DNA from: Bradyrhizobium erythrophlei
GTDB lineage: Bacteria; Pseudomonadota; Alphaproteobacteria; Rhizobiales; Xanthobacteraceae
Assembly: GCF_900129505.1 (NCBI RefSeq)
Contig: NZ_LT670818.1
Coordinates: forward strand, 7,597,001 to 7,661,000
Direction: 5' to 3'
Length of the DNA stretch: 64,000 bases
Made by a program: the position numbers and the translations under genes. The notes beneath the pieces were generated by a model. That model worked only from the letters and a program-made list of their open reading frames with translations. It was not told the DNA's origin and did no database searches. Shown piece by piece: positions 1 through 9,487 of this stretch. How positions within the stretch are numbered: the first letter of the stretch is position 1; every line of letters begins with the position of its first letter.

Positions 1-13
1 CCGTAAAACCATT

Positions 14-150
14 GCGTGCGGGGATGCCGGGTGATTTCCGGTGCGACCGCTGTGAATACTCGTGTGCATCTTGCACTACCCACTTCGCACACGAGGCTGC
101 GGGTGCACTGGGCACCCGGCATTCCCCACGCCCTCTTTTGGGGGCGGAAG
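14..150. repeat. Intergenic palindromic repeat
   Basis: A run beginning gggatgccgggtg at 21-33 is answered by a near-perfect reverse complement at 113-126 with one extra base, so the segment can fold into a long imperfect hairpin. There is no credible coding sequence here. Long palindromes of this kind are common between genes in Bradyrhizobium and Rhodopseudomonas; that this is a member of such a family is inference from pattern. Confidence 0.55.
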
Positions 151-210
151 ATTCACTCAAAGCTTCGGGCGCAATCCGCGCCGCGAGAAGTTAAACGCAT
201 GTCTGGAAAC

Positions 211-322
211 CGTCATTGCGAGGGCAGCGACTTGTCCGCCGTAGCTCGAAGAGCGAAGGCGGAAGCAATCCAACTTTCTTGCTTTTGCGCGATGGATTGC
301 TTCGTCGCTCCTCGCAATGACG
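211..322. repeat. REP-like palindrome, cgtcattgcgag type
   Basis: The 12-base arm cgtcattgcgag at 211-222 has an exact reverse complement at 311-322. An inner pair, gaagcaatcca and tggattgcttc, extends the hairpin. The whole 112-bp unit is an almost perfect dyad. The same motif, split in two, flanks the insertion sequence at 7.7-9.4 kb, so this intact copy shows what the interrupted one looked like. Confidence 0.75.
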
Positions 323-350
323 TGGAAACACCATCGCGTCTCGAAAACAA

Positions 351-378
351 AAACCCCGCGGCTCGCGCCGCGGGGTTT
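351..378 (-). terminator. Rho-independent terminator after hppA
   Basis: Perfect 12-bp arms at 351-362 and 367-378 enclose a 4-base loop. On the minus strand the hairpin is followed by a T-rich run (complement of 340-350). It lies 22 bp past the hppA stop codon and is well placed to end that transcript. The symmetrical A/T flanks would also let it act from the other side. Confidence 0.85.
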
Positions 379-400
379 TTGCCTTGGATCGTATCGGGCC

Positions 401-2521
401 TCAGTGCGCCAGGATCGCCAGCAGCAGCAGCGCCACGATGTTGGTGATCTTGATCATCGGATTGACGGCCGGGCCCGCCGTATCCTTGTAGGGATCGCCG
501 ACGGTGTCGCCGGTGACCGCGGCCTTGTGGGCGTCGGAGCCCTTGCCGCCAAAATGGCCGTCCTCGATGTACTTCTTGGCATTATCCCAGGCGCCGCCGC
601 CCGAGGTCATGGAGATCGCCACGAACAGGCCGGTCACGATCACGCCGAGCAGCATGGCGCCGACGGCCGAGAACGCCGCCGACTTGCCCGCCGCGCCGCC
701 GCCCGCGATCGTATAGATCACGAAGTAGACGACGATCGGCGACAGCACCGGCAGCAGCGACGGGATGATCATTTCCTTGATCGCCGCCTTGGTCAGGAGG
801 TCGACCGCCTTGCCGTAGTCGGGCTTGTCGGTGCCCTGCATGATGCCGGGCTTTTCGCGGAACTGGCGCCGCACTTCCTCGACGATGGCGCCGGCCGCGC
901 GGCCGACCGCCGTCATGCCCATCGCGCCGAACAGATACGGCAAGAGGCCGCCGAACAAGAGGCCGACCACGACGTAGGGGTTGTTCAGCGAGAAGTCGGG
1001 CAGCACGCCCTGGAAGTACGGAAACTTCGCAGCGTTGCCGATGAAGTATTTGAGGTCTTCATTGTACGCCGCGAACAGCACCAGCGCGCCGAGACCGGCC
1101 GAGCCAATCGCGTAGCCTTTTGTCACAGCCTTGGTGGTGTTGCCGACGGCGTCGAGCGCGTCGGTGGCCTTGCGGACTTCCTTGGGCAGACCGGCCATTT
1201 CGGCAATGCCGCCGGCATTGTCGGTGACCGGGCCGAAGGCGTCGAGCGCCACGACCATGCCGGCCAGAGCCAGCATCGTGGCGGTGGCGATCGCGATGCC
1301 GAACAGGCCGGCAAGGCTGTAGGTGACGAGGATGCCGGCGATGATGACGAGCGCAGGCAGCGCGGTCGATTCCATCGAGATCGCAAGGCCCTGGATCACG
1401 TTGGTGCCGTGGCCGGTAACGGACGCGGCAGCGATCGACTTCACCGGACGATATTCGGTGCCGGTGTAGTATTCGGTGATCCAGATGATCAACCCGGTGA
1501 CGGCGAGGCCGACGACGCCGCACTCGAACAGCGCCATGCCGGTGAACTTCACGCCCTCCAGCGGACCGAAACCGATCAGCCAGTTGATGACGCCGGCCAC
1601 GCCGACCAGCGACAGGACGCCGGTGGCGATCAGGCCCTTGTACAGCGCGCCCATGATCGACTGGCTGGCGCCGAGCTTGACGAAGAAGGTGCCGATGATC
1701 GAGGTGATGATGCAGACGCCGCCGATGGCGAGCGGCAAGGTCATCATGTTCACCAGCAGCGGCGAGGTCGCGAAGAAGATCGCGGCCAGCACCATGGTGG
1801 CGACCGCGGTCACCGCATAGGTCTCGAACAGGTCGGCGGCCATGCCGGCGCAGTCACCGACATTGTCGCCGACATTGTCGGCGATGGTGGCGGGGTTGCG
1901 CGGATCGTCCTCGGGAATGCCGGCTTCGACCTTGCCGACCAGGTCGCCGCCGACGTCGGCGCCCTTGGTGAAGATGCCGCCGCCGAGACGGGCGAAGATC
2001 GAGATCAGGGAGGCGCCGAAGCCAAGCGCCACCATCGCGTCGACGACGGTGCGGCTGTTGGCGGCAAGACCCATGAAGTGCGTGAGGTAGGCGAAGTAGA
2101 TCGTCACGCCGAGCAGCGCGAGACCGGCCACCAGCATGCCGGTGATGGCGCCCGCCTTGAACGCGAGTTCAAGTCCGCCGGCCAGCGAGGTCGTCGCGGC
2201 CTGTGCGGTGCGGACGTTGGCGCGCACCGAGACGTTCATGCCGATGAAGCCCGCGGCACCCGACAGGATCGCGCCGACGGCGAAGCCGACCGCCACCAGG
2301 ATGCCGAGGAAATACGCCAAGAGCGCAAAGATCACGATACCGACCATGCCGATGGTCGTGTACTGGCGCCGCAGATAGGCCTGCGCGCCTTCGCGAACCG
2401 CCGCCGCGATCTCCTGCATCCGCGGATTGCCGGCGTCCGATTTCATCACGGAGGCCGTCGCCCAGATGGCGTAAACGATGGAAAGCGCTCCGCAGAGCAC
2501 GATCACCCATAATGCTGTCAT
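401..2521 (-). CDS. hppA: K+-independent proton-pumping inorganic pyrophosphatase
   Basis: A 706-residue integral membrane H+-PPase that couples hydrolysis of cytoplasmic pyrophosphate to proton export. The substrate site is visible as [13 protein letters not shown] followed by the [12 protein letters not shown] stretch near residues 195-240. A lysine in GNTTKA (around residue 460) is the established marker of the potassium-independent subclass. Many hydrophobic helices span the whole length, as in the family (about 700 residues). The ATG at 2521 was preferred to a GTG eight codons upstream because a GAGGCAG run lies just ahead of it and the family starts with MTALW-like sequence. It ends at a strong terminator. 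The adjacent thiL-nusB-ribH genes run in the same direction but probably form a separate unit. Confidence 0.95.
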   Translation of the reverse strand: MTALWVIVLCGALSIVYAIWATASVMKSDAGNPRMQEIAAAVREGAQAYLRRQYTTIGMVGIVIFALLAYFLGILVAVGFAVGAILSGAAGFIGMNVSVRANVRTAQAATTSLAGGLELAFKAGAITGMLVAGLALLGVTIYFAYLTHFMGLAANSRTVVDAMVALGFGASLISIFARLGGGIFTKGADVGGDLVGKVEAGIPEDDPRNPATIADNVGDNVGDCAGMAADLFETYAVTAVATMVLAAIFFATSPLLVNMMTLPLAIGGVCIITSIIGTFFVKLGASQSIMGALYKGLIATGVLSLVGVAGVINWLIGFGPLEGVKFTGMALFECGVVGLAVTGLIIWITEYYTGTEYRPVKSIAAASVTGHGTNVIQGLAISMESTALPALVIIAGILVTYSLAGLFGIAIATATMLALAGMVVALDAFGPVTDNAGGIAEMAGLPKEVRKATDALDAVGNTTKAVTKGYAIGSAGLGALVLFAAYNEDLKYFIGNAAKFPYFQGVLPDFSLNNPYVVVGLLFGGLLPYLFGAMGMTAVGRAAGAIVEEVRRQFREKPGIMQGTDKPDYGKAVDLLTKAAIKEMIIPSLLPVLSPIVVYFVIYTIAGGGAAGKSAAFSAVGAMLLGVIVTGLFVAISMTSGGGAWDNAKKYIEDGHFGGKGSDAHKAAVTGDTVGDPYKDTAGPAVNPMIKITNIVALLLLAILAH

Positions 2522-2726
2522 TGAATCTGCCTCAGATTGTTTCACCCCACGCCATTCACCGCGGGAGCGGCGGGCGCATCAAAAGAAGGCCTTCCCTGCC
2601 CAAAGGGTGACCTTAAATCGGCGGGACCATGCCAAAATCGTATGCCGGGCGCAACGCCACGAAGGTCCAAAGACGCCGATTTCGGCAGGTATTTGCGGGC
2701 GAACCTGCGAGCTTTTGGTGAAATGC

Positions 2727-3728
2727 CTAGAAATGGCTGTAGGACAGGCGCTGCAGCGGCACCTCCCTGCCCTGCGCGTCCAGGAACCGCGGGGCCGACC
2801 TGCCCGCCATGATGGTTCCGATCGAGGTCACCGTCACCCCGGCAGCACCTGCGTCCCGGGCGAAGCCCTCGAATCGTTTCTCGGGGATCGCGCACAAGAT
2901 CTCGTAGTCGTCGCCGGCGGAAACCAGGGTTCCGATATCCACGATGCCGCGCGCGAGCAAGGCCGCCGCCGGCGCGGACAAGGGAATGCCCGGCGCGTCG
3001 ATTACCGCCGAGGTGCCGGAGGCCGCGCAGAGCTTGGCGAGATCGCCGGCGAGCCCGTCGGAGACATCCATCGACGCGCTGGCGTGATCGCGAATGGCCC
3101 GCGCCAGCGCGTTGCGCGGCTGCGGCACGCGGTAGCGTGCGACCAGCATGTCCCTCGCCGCAGCGTTGTCGGCGAGCGCCGCGGCGGCCTTGCCGCCCTT
3201 GAGGATATCGAGGCCGAGCGTGGCGTCGCCGATCGTCCCCGTCACCACCACGCGGTCGCCGGGTTGCGCGCCGAAGCGATGGACCATCTTGCCCGAGGGG
3301 ATGCGCCCGAACGCCGCGATCGAAATCATCAGCGGGCCCGGCGTGGAAACCGTATCCCCGCCGAGCAGCGGACAGCCATAATGCGCCGCGTCCTCGCCGA
3401 GGCCGCGCGCAAACGGCGCGAGCCAGGCATCGTCGGCCTTGCGCAGCGCCAGGGTCAGCATAAAGCCGGCCGGGGTGGCGCCCTTGGCGGCGAGATCGGA
3501 CAGGTTCACCCGCAGCGCCTTGCGCGCGATGGTGTCGGGCGGATCGTCGGGCAGGAAATGCACGCCTTCGACGATGGCGTCCGTCTTCACCACGATGTCC
3601 TCGCCCGACGCACTCAGGATCGCCGCATCGTCAACGAGGCCGAACGCGCCGGGATCGGTCGCCAGCGGCTTGAAATACCGCGCGATCAGCGCGTCTTCGC
3701 CGGATGGGTCTGCACCGGGGGCGGCCAT
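2727..3728 (-). CDS. thiL: Thiamine-monophosphate kinase
   Basis: A 333-residue ATP-dependent kinase converting thiamine phosphate to thiamine diphosphate, the last step of cofactor synthesis, in the cytosol. An N-terminal DDAA segment, the KTDAIVEGVHF metal/nucleotide-binding stretch and the NLSDLAAKGA motif typical of the PurM/ThiL (AIR synthase-like) fold are all present, and the length is normal. The ATG at 3728 lies one base after the nusB stop codon, so the two are surely cotranscribed. The order ribH-nusB-thiL is a standard alphaproteobacterial arrangement. Confidence 0.95.
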   Translation of the reverse strand: MAAPGADPSGEDALIARYFKPLATDPGAFGLVDDAAILSASGEDIVVKTDAIVEGVHFLPDDPPDTIARKALRVNLSDLAAKGATPAGFMLTLALRKADDAWLAPFARGLGEDAAHYGCPLLGGDTVSTPGPLMISIAAFGRIPSGKMVHRFGAQPGDRVVVTGTIGDATLGLDILKGGKAAAALADNAAARDMLVARYRVPQPRNALARAIRDHASASMDVSDGLAGDLAKLCAASGTSAVIDAPGIPLSAPAAALLARGIVDIGTLVSAGDDYEILCAIPEKRFEGFARDAGAAGVTVTSIGTIMAGRSAPRFLDAQGREVPLQRLSYSHF

Positions 3729-3729
3729 G

Positions 3730-4245
3730 TCACCCGCCTGCCCGCGAAAACTCGTCGGCGCGGAACTGGCGGGCGATCTGGTCGAGCACCGCGTTCACCA
3801 TGCCGGTCTCCTCGGCCTCGACAAAGGCATGCGCGACGTCGACATATTCCGACACCACGACGCGGCCGGGCACGTCCTTGCGGTGCTCGAGTTCATAGGC
3901 GCCGGCCCGCAGCACCGCGCGCAAAATCGCGTCGATCCGCTTCAACGGCCAGCCCTTCGACAGTGCCTCGTCGATCAAGGGATCGAGTTTGCCCTGGTCG
4001 CGCACCACGCCGGCGACGACGTCCTTGAAAAACGCGGCTTCGGCCGGAAGGTATTTGTCGCCCTCGACCTCGTTGCCGAGCCAATGGCTCTCGAACTCGG
4101 CGAAGATGTCGTTGATCCCGGCGCCGCCGATGTCCATCTGGTAGAGCGCCTGCACGGCGGCAAGCCGCGCCGCGCCGCGCCGGTTGGCTTTTTTGTCGGC
4201 CCCCTTTGCGGGCTTCTTGTCCTGGCTTTTCTTGTTCTCCGCCAT
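3730..4245 (-). CDS. nusB: Transcription antitermination factor NusB
   Basis: A 171-residue RNA-binding protein that joins NusE/S10 in rRNA antitermination. A lysine-rich N-terminal tail (about 25 residues) precedes the all-helical NusB fold. The segments RRGAARLAAVQALYQMD, LIDEALSKGWPLKRIDAILRAVLRAG and the C-terminal SEYVDVAHAF are characteristic. It sits two bases after ribH and one before thiL, a tight operon. The basic tail is longer than in E. coli NusB (139 residues) but common in Rhizobiales. Confidence 0.95.
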   Translation of the reverse strand: MAENKKSQDKKPAKGADKKANRRGAARLAAVQALYQMDIGGAGINDIFAEFESHWLGNEVEGDKYLPAEAAFFKDVVAGVVRDQGKLDPLIDEALSKGWPLKRIDAILRAVLRAGAYELEHRKDVPGRVVVSEYVDVAHAFVEAEETGMVNAVLDQIARQFRADEFSRAGG

Positions 4246-4247
4246 GA

Positions 4248-4739
4248 TCAGATCCGCACCAGCCGGCGCTTGATCCGCAGCATCGCCAGTGCCGCGCGCG
4301 CGGCGTCGCCGCCCTTGTTGAGCTCGCCGGCTCTGGCCCGCGCCCAGGCCTGCGCCTCATTGTTGACGGTGATGATGCCGTTGCCGAGCGGCATGCGTCT
4401 GCCCACCGAAAGGTCCATCAGCGCGCGCGAGGATTCCATCGAGACGATTTCGAAATGGATGGTGTCGCCCCGGATCACGCAGCCGAGCGCAATCGCGGCA
4501 TCGTAGGGCTTGCCGGTGCTTTCGGCGACATCGAGCGCGATCGCTATCGCGGCCGGAATCTCCAGCGCGCCGGGCACCGTGATGACGTCGTGGTTCAGCC
4601 CGGCGGCCTTCAGCTCCGCCACCGCGCCTTCCATCAGCGCATCCTGGATATCGTCATAGAAGCGCGCCTCGACGATCAGCGCGCGTGCGCCGGAAATGTC
4701 GGTCTGATCCTTCAAGGGTGCGCGCCGCGCGTCTGCCAT
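4248..4739 (-). CDS. ribH: 6,7-dimethyl-8-ribityllumazine synthase
   Basis: A 163-residue enzyme condensing 5-amino-6-ribitylaminouracil with 3,4-dihydroxybutanone phosphate to the riboflavin precursor lumazine. The family signatures GALEIP, the [12 protein letters not shown] phosphate-binding region and [14 protein letters not shown] are visible. The ATG at 4739 gives the MADARR start and normal length; an in-frame start 11 codons upstream would add a non-conserved tail. It is the first gene of ribH-nusB-thiL. The other rib genes are not beside it, since mntH lies upstream. Confidence 0.93.
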   Translation of the reverse strand: MADARRAPLKDQTDISGARALIVEARFYDDIQDALMEGAVAELKAAGLNHDVITVPGALEIPAAIAIALDVAESTGKPYDAAIALGCVIRGDTIHFEIVSMESSRALMDLSVGRRMPLGNGIITVNNEAQAWARARAGELNKGGDAARAALAMLRIKRRLVRI

Positions 4740-4898
4740 CGTCTGTTCAATCCATCTGCGACCTATCCGCAAACATACGGATGCTGCGCGTTGTAGTCGC
4801 CACGGCGGATGAAGCCAAGCGCGAATACACTACCGGTTCTCCGCCCCGGCCGGCCTGATCGGACGACGAGGTCCGTTGGTGGGGCGCACCACCGCGCC

Positions 4899-6278
4899 TC
4901 ACCCGCTCACGTAATCCCACACCAGTTTTGCGTTCAGCGCGATGATTACCGCCGCAGTCAGCGCCGCCAGCACCGTCAGCCAGCGCGGCGCGACGAAGGG
5001 GCCCATCTTGGCGCGGCTGGCGGTGAACATCACCAGCGGCACCACCGCGAACGGCAGTTGCAGGCTGAGCACCACCTGGCTCAAAATCAGCAGCTGCCCG
5101 GTTGCCTTGCCACCGGCCCAGATCGTCACGACCACCGCCGGCACGATCGCGATCATCCGCGTCACCAGCCGCCGCAGCCACGGCGCGATGCGCAGGTTGA
5201 GAAAGCCCTCCATCACGATCTGGCCCGACAGCGTCGCGGTGATGGTCGAGTTGAGCCCGCAGCACAAAAGCGCGATCGCAAACAGCGTCGGCGCCAGCGT
5301 CGAGCCCAGCAGCGGCGCGAGGAACGCGTGGGCCTGATCGAGTTCGGCGACGTCGGTCTTGCCGGCGCGGTGATAGGTCGCCGCGGCCAGGATCAGGATC
5401 GAAGCGTTGATGGTCAGTGCGAGACACAGCGCGATCGAGGAATCGATGGTCGCAAGCTTGATCGCCTCGCGCTTCTCCTCGGTGCTGTCGCCATAGCCGC
5501 GGGTCTGCACCAGCCCGGAATGCAGATAGAGATTATGCGGCATCACGGTGGCGCCGAGAATGCCGAGCGCCAGATACAGCATCTCGCGATTGGCGAAGAT
5601 ATCCGACGTCGGCGCAAACCCCTTGATCACCGCGCCCCAATCGGGGTCGGCCATCGCAATCTGCACCGCAAAACACGCCGCGATCACGCCGAGCATCGCC
5701 ACGACGAACCCCTCGATCCAGCGGAAGCCGAACGCCTGGAGCGCCAGGATCAGGAACACGTCGGCCGCGGTGATGATGACGCCGATCTCGAGCGGAATGT
5801 GAAACAGCAGATTGAGGCCGATGGCGGTGCCGATCACTTCGGCGAGATCGGTGGCGGTGATGGCGATTTCCGCCGACAGCCACAGCGGCAACGACACCCA
5901 GCGCGGATAGGAATCGCGGCAGGCCTGCGCGAGGTCGCGCCCGGCGCCGACGCCGAGCCGCGTGCACAGCGACTGCAGCACGATTGCCATCAGATTGGAC
6001 AACAACGCCACGAACAACAGCGCGTAGCCGAACTTGGAACCGCCGGCGAGCGAAGTCGCCCAGTTGCCGGGATCCATGTAGCCGACCGCGACCAGATAAC
6101 CCGGACCGAGAAACGCCAGCAGCTTGCGGAAGAACGAGCCTTGTTTGGCCGTCCGCACCGTCGCGAACATGCCCGCGAGCGAGGGATCACCACGCTCGCC
6201 GCGCCAGCCGGTCAGCGCGGCTGCCGGGGCAACGTTGGCCGGGGAATCGGGGGGCAAGCCGGGAGACCGAGCGTCCAT
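4899..6278 (-). CDS. mntH: NRAMP-family Mn2+/H+ symporter
   Basis: A 459-residue proton-coupled divalent metal importer in the inner membrane, chiefly for Mn2+. The two metal-binding signatures of the family are seen: DPGN in helix 1 ([10 protein letters not shown]) and MPHN in helix 6 ([13 protein letters not shown]). About 11 membrane segments fill the length. The ATG at 6278 is chosen; a TTG eight codons upstream is possible but would overlap the presumed promoter. A TGCAA-N5-TTGCA palindrome 30 bp upstream suggests manganese- or iron-responsive repression by a Fur/Mur-family protein, as established for mntH in rhizobia. Confidence 0.94.
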   Translation of the reverse strand: MDARSPGLPPDSPANVAPAAALTGWRGERGDPSLAGMFATVRTAKQGSFFRKLLAFLGPGYLVAVGYMDPGNWATSLAGGSKFGYALLFVALLSNLMAIVLQSLCTRLGVGAGRDLAQACRDSYPRWVSLPLWLSAEIAITATDLAEVIGTAIGLNLLFHIPLEIGVIITAADVFLILALQAFGFRWIEGFVVAMLGVIAACFAVQIAMADPDWGAVIKGFAPTSDIFANREMLYLALGILGATVMPHNLYLHSGLVQTRGYGDSTEEKREAIKLATIDSSIALCLALTINASILILAAATYHRAGKTDVAELDQAHAFLAPLLGSTLAPTLFAIALLCCGLNSTITATLSGQIVMEGFLNLRIAPWLRRLVTRMIAIVPAVVVTIWAGGKATGQLLILSQVVLSLQLPFAVVPLVMFTASRAKMGPFVAPRWLTVLAALTAAVIIALNAKLVWDYVSG

Positions 6279-6307
6279 GTCAGGAGGATGGCGGATATTC
6301 AATTTTA

Positions 6308-6324
6308 TTGCAACTCATTTGCAA
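6308..6324 (-). promoter_or_regulatory. Candidate Mur/Fur operator of mntH
   Basis: TTGCAACTCATTTGCAA is a TGCAA-N5-TTGCA inverted repeat lying 30-46 bp upstream of the mntH ATG in an AT-rich patch. Rhizobial mntH genes are repressed by Mur, a Fur homologue, through palindromes of this general size and position. Assignment is by resemblance and location only. Confidence 0.6.
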
Positions 6325-6424
6325 GTGCATCTGGCTGCCGCCTTCCTCATATCGGGAAGCGGGTGGCCCGGCGGGTTCCCAATATCAGACAATGCCTGCA
6401 GACCGACGAATGCAAGGAGATCCC

Positions 6425-7669
6425 ATGATGTCCGCGATCGAAACCACCCCCCGCCTGCCCCCGACTTTCAACCGCCTGGCGTGGTCCAATCTTGCCGCGC
6501 AATCCGCCGAGCAGATTGCGCTGGCGGCGGCTCCGATCGTCGCGGTGCTGTTGCTCGGCGTCGGCGAAGGCCAGACCGGCCTGTTGCAGACCGCACTGAC
6601 GCTGCCGTTCATCCTGTTCGCAATCCCCGCAGGCCTGCTCGCCGACCGCATCTCGCGGCGGCGGCTGATGGCCGGCGCGGAAGCGCTGCGGGCGGCGGCC
6701 CTGCTTGCGATCCTCCTGCTGATCGGGCTGAACCTCCTGACGCTGCCCCTGCTCGCGCTGTCGGGCTTCGTCGCGGTCTGCGGTACGGTGGTCTACAGCG
6801 TGGCGGCGCCCGCTTTGGTGCCGTCGCTTGTGTCGCCGCCACTATTGCCCGCGGCCAATGCGCGGATCGAACTGGCGCGTACGGTCGCTTTCGCCTCGGG
6901 GCCGGCGCTCGGCGGCGTGCTGGTGGGATGGGTGGGTGCTGCGCCCGCGTTTGGTTTCGCCGCGGCGCTTTCCGTGATCGCGGTGGTGCTGCTCTCGGGG
7001 ATCTACGAACCTACCCGGCAACCGGCGCCGCGACGCCATCCGCTGCAGGATATAAGGGAGGGTGCCGCCTTCGTGCTGCATCATCCGCTGCTGCGCCCGG
7101 TCTTCGTCACTCAGTTCATCTTCAACACCGCTTCCTTCCTGCTGCTCGCGGTGTTCGTGCCCTATGCGGTGCGGCGCCTCGGCCTCTCGGCGACCGGTGT
7201 CGGCACCACGCTCGCGATGTACGGTGTAGGCATGGTAGCCGGCGCACTCCTGGCGACCCGGGTGATGCGGCGCCTCGCGTTCGGCACCGTGATCGGACTT
7301 GGACCGGTGACCGGGTTTGTCGCCGCGGGCGTGATGGCGCTGACGACGATCATTCCGAGCCCGGCGCTGGCGGGTTTGAGCTTCTTTCTGCTCGGCGTGG
7401 GGCCGATCCTGTGGGTGATCTCCACCACCACCTTAAGGCAGTCGGTGACGCCGCCGCGGCTGTTGGGGCGGGTCTCCGCCATCAACATCATGAGTTATGG
7501 CGCCCGCCCGCTCGGCTCCGCGCTCGGCGCCATCGTCGGCGGGGTTTATGGGGCTGAGATGTGCCTCTATCTCGCGGCAGCGATCTTCGCGGTCCAGGCG
7601 CTGGTGATCCTGATGTCGCCGGCAGTCTCGCTGGCGCGACAGCCGGAAATGGTTTGTGAGGCCGCGTAG
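6425..7669 (+). CDS. MFS transporter (MFS_3-like exporter)
   Basis: A 414-residue, roughly 12-helix major facilitator. The cytoplasmic loop LLADRISRRRLM between helices 2 and 3 is the MFS motif-A equivalent, and a second such loop follows the central linker. The overall pattern resembles the MFS_3/EntS-type exporters, but the substrate cannot be read from sequence. AAGGAGA at 6414-6420 places the start at the ATG of 6425 (or the adjacent ATG at 6428). It is monocistronic, divergent from mntH, and its 3' side borders the repeat carrying the insertion sequence. Confidence 0.85.
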   Translation: MMSAIETTPRLPPTFNRLAWSNLAAQSAEQIALAAAPIVAVLLLGVGEGQTGLLQTALTLPFILFAIPAGLLADRISRRRLMAGAEALRAAALLAILLLIGLNLLTLPLLALSGFVAVCGTVVYSVAAPALVPSLVSPPLLPAANARIELARTVAFASGPALGGVLVGWVGAAPAFGFAAALSVIAVVLLSGIYEPTRQPAPRRHPLQDIREGAAFVLHHPLLRPVFVTQFIFNTASFLLLAVFVPYAVRRLGLSATGVGTTLAMYGVGMVAGALLATRVMRRLAFGTVIGLGPVTGFVAAGVMALTTIIPSPALAGLSFFLLGVGPILWVISTTTLRQSVTPPRLLGRVSAINIMSYGARPLGSALGAIVGGVYGAEMCLYLAAAIFAVQALVILMSPAVSLARQPEMVCEAA

Positions 7670-7699
7670 GCGTAACGAGACTGCTGATAGCCAACCATT

Positions 7700-7757
7700 C
7701 GTCATTGGGGGCGCAGCGAAGCAATCGATCGAGCAACAGCAAGAAAGCTGGATTGCT
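7700..7757. repeat. Left half of REP-like palindrome split by IS
   Basis: cgtcattgggggcgcagcgaa and the following gcaatc to tggattgct match the left arm and centre of the intact palindrome at 211-322. The right arm is missing here and reappears at about 9350-9376 beyond the insertion sequence. The loop sequence aacagcaagaaagc also parallels the intact copy. Confidence 0.65.
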
Positions 7758-7764
7758 CACATGG

Positions 7765-8069
7765 GGATGGTGTGTGTCAATAAGTCTTCTTCCTTATGTT
7801 TGCGATCCGAGGTCCGAGCCGGCTTTGACGATCTGGTTTGCCTGCCAGATCAAACTCACATTCGGTCGTCGCTCGAGGCGACCGCACCAGGATTCCGCTT
7901 GCGACGGGTAGGCTCGAGAGGACGGGACCATTCTTCGTTGCGGCATTTGAAGCCATGCAATCCATCGGTTCGTCGACCCGGATCGGCCGAGGCTGATCAG
8001 GCCTTGGCTGATTGGTTTTGTTGGTTGTCCTGCGTTGGTGACAGAAGGTTCCGGAAGTGCGAGCCTTTG
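7765..8069 (-). ncRNA. Candidate IS-encoded guide (seek/bridge) RNA region
   Basis: This is the non-coding 3' end of the element, between the transposase stop codon and the left IS boundary. It contains stable hairpins, for example gatctgg/ccagatc at 7830-7851 and cggtcg/cgaccg at 7863-7884, and has no plausible reading frame. IS110/IS1111 elements are known to carry a structured RNA in a non-coding end that guides target choice. Placement on this side follows the IS1111 arrangement. The RNA itself is inferred and its limits are unknown. Confidence 0.35.
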
Positions 8070-9272
8070 CTAGGTGGCGGCCTTCATCGCAGCTCCCTCG
8101 ATGACGACGCCCTGTGTGACGTACTTCCACAAAGCGATGAGCAGCTTGCGCGCCAGTGCAACGATGGAGCCCTTGCGGCCTCGCTCGCCGCGCGCGTTGA
8201 ACCAGCGGGCCAGCGCCGATTCTGGCTGATGGCGCAGCCAAAGCCAGGCGAGCTGGACCATCAAGGTACGCAGTCGCGGATTGCCGGCTTTCGACAAGCC
8301 CTGCTCGTGCATAACCGCGCCGCTTCGCCAGGGCGTCGCCGCCAGACCTGCATAGGCTGCGACCTGGCGGCGATTGGAGAACTGTCGAGACAGTCCTTCC
8401 GACCAGAGAATAGCGGCGGAGTGATCGCCGATCCCCTTCACGGTCAGCAACATCGCCACCGCGTTGCGCGGCTCTGCCTCGGACACCGCCTTCTCGGGAC
8501 CGGAACCCGCCTCGGGCGCCGCCTTGCTTTCCGCGGCCAGCACGGCCTCCTGCTCGGCCTCGACGGAGCGGATCTGGTCGATCAGCAGTTCGAGCCGGTC
8601 AAGTTCCCGGCTGATCTGGGTCTTCAGATGCACCGGCAGGGGCCGTCCGTCTCCAGTGCGCAAGCCCTCAAGCCGCTTCCGCCGGTCGCGCCGCAGCGGC
8701 GCGTAGTCGGATATTCCTTGCGCGAACAGAAGCCCCTTGATCCGGTTGGTGTGCACGATCCTCTCGTCGAGCAACGTCTGGCGCTCGCGGCAAAGCCTGC
8801 GACGATCCTCTTCTTCAGGCGAAGGCGCAACCACCATGGCGCACACCCGCGGCTCGCCGCGCTTGAAGGCCAACAGTGCTCGCAACAGTGCCTCGCCGTC
8901 GATCTTGTCCGTCTTGGCCCGTCGGCGCCGGCGCGACGTCGCGATCGAAGCCGCATCGACCACGTGGCTCTCGATCCCTTCATCCTGCAGAACCCGGTGC
9001 ACCCAAAACCCGTCAAGGCCGGCCTCATGAATGGTCATGATCGGATAATCCGATCCCGTGCGTTCTTTTGCCTTGCGTTTAAGGTCCGCAAACCGTGCCA
9101 ACAATCCGCCGACGTCGCCCGCCGCCAGGCTATATTGCGACATCTTCTCCCCGTTGCCGGGCGACAGCGACGTCAGCACCCACTTCGAACGACTGAGTTC
9201 CAACGAAACGAAAATTGCGCCAAACTGTGTGCGGATAGCGGTCGGTCCAACGGAAGGATGATCGTGCAACAT
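8070..9272 (-). CDS. IS110-family DEDD transposase
   Basis: A 400-residue site-specific recombinase-type transposase. The N-terminal RuvC-like DEDD domain begins GAIFVSLELSRSKWVL and includes the KTDKIDGEALLRALL stretch. The C-terminal Transposase_20 domain begins about MLLTVKGIGDHSAAILW and contains RQVAAYAGLAATPW and the GNPRLRTLMVQLAWLW segment around the catalytic serine region. The ATG at 9272 has GGAG seven bases upstream; longer in-frame starts would reach into flanking repeat sequence. The frame is intact, so the element may still be active. It lies between two unrelated MFS genes. Confidence 0.9.
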   Translation of the reverse strand: MLHDHPSVGPTAIRTQFGAIFVSLELSRSKWVLTSLSPGNGEKMSQYSLAAGDVGGLLARFADLKRKAKERTGSDYPIMTIHEAGLDGFWVHRVLQDEGIESHVVDAASIATSRRRRRAKTDKIDGEALLRALLAFKRGEPRVCAMVVAPSPEEEDRRRLCRERQTLLDERIVHTNRIKGLLFAQGISDYAPLRRDRRKRLEGLRTGDGRPLPVHLKTQISRELDRLELLIDQIRSVEAEQEAVLAAESKAAPEAGSGPEKAVSEAEPRNAVAMLLTVKGIGDHSAAILWSEGLSRQFSNRRQVAAYAGLAATPWRSGAVMHEQGLSKAGNPRLRTLMVQLAWLWLRHQPESALARWFNARGERGRKGSIVALARKLLIALWKYVTQGVVIEGAAMKAAT

Positions 9273-9349
9273 CGGTGGTCTCCAGGGTGGGTGGTTGAAC
9301 AACCTCAGTCTGGCGTCAGACTTGGCCGCTATCCACCCCCATGGAATCT

Positions 9350-9376
9350 TCGTCGCTTCGCTCCTCGCAACGACGG
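9350..9376. repeat. Right half of split REP-like palindrome
   Basis: The sequence tcgtcgcttcgctcctcgcaacgacg matches the right arm of the intact palindrome at 300-322, with one changed base in the terminal arm. Together with 7700-7757 it reconstitutes one repeat copy if the insertion sequence is removed. Confidence 0.65.
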
Positions 9377-9450
9377 TCAAACGCTCTCAGGCTACCCTGC
9401 CATCAGACATTGCGGTTTGGCGTCGCCGGAACTTCCCAAGGGTGTTTTAT

Positions 9451-9464
9451 ATGATATACATCAT
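9451..9464 (+). promoter_or_regulatory. Candidate operator of the Bcr/CflA gene
   Basis: ATGATATACATCAT has five-base arms ATGAT/ATCAT and lies 24-37 bp upstream of the following ATG, within an AT-rich stretch. A transcriptional repressor site is plausible, but no matching regulator gene is adjacent. Confidence 0.35.
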
Positions 9465-9487
9465 GTTAAATCACCGTAGGAGCTTCC

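Larger units (their letters stand above)
7758..9349 (-). mobile_element. IS110/IS1111-family insertion sequence
   Basis: About 1.59 kb with one transposase gene on the minus strand. Ends are inferred from where the palindromic repeat is interrupted: left after tggattgct (7757), right before the arm resuming near 9350. Just inside the ends, catggggatgg (7760-7770) and ccacccccatg (9333-9343) form a short imperfect inverted repeat, as in IS1111-group elements. A short 5' end (about 75 bp) and a long 3' non-coding end (about 310 bp) also fit that group. Exact boundaries are uncertain by a few bases because this family makes little or no target duplication. Confidence 0.7.

Noticed and set aside
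209..325. A CRISPR-like or tRNA gene in the first 400 bp
   Set aside because: There is only one copy of each arm, arranged as an inverted repeat; no direct repeats with spacers and no cloverleaf.
317..2512. A 731-codon open frame on the plus strand opposite hppA
   Set aside because: It is the antisense shadow of hppA: Arg/Asp/His-rich low-complexity composition and no domain, while the minus frame is a full H+-pyrophosphatase.
4809..6428. A 539-codon plus-strand frame opposite mntH
   Set aside because: Antisense shadow caused by high GC; composition (Arg/Gln/His) is not protein-like and mntH is certain.
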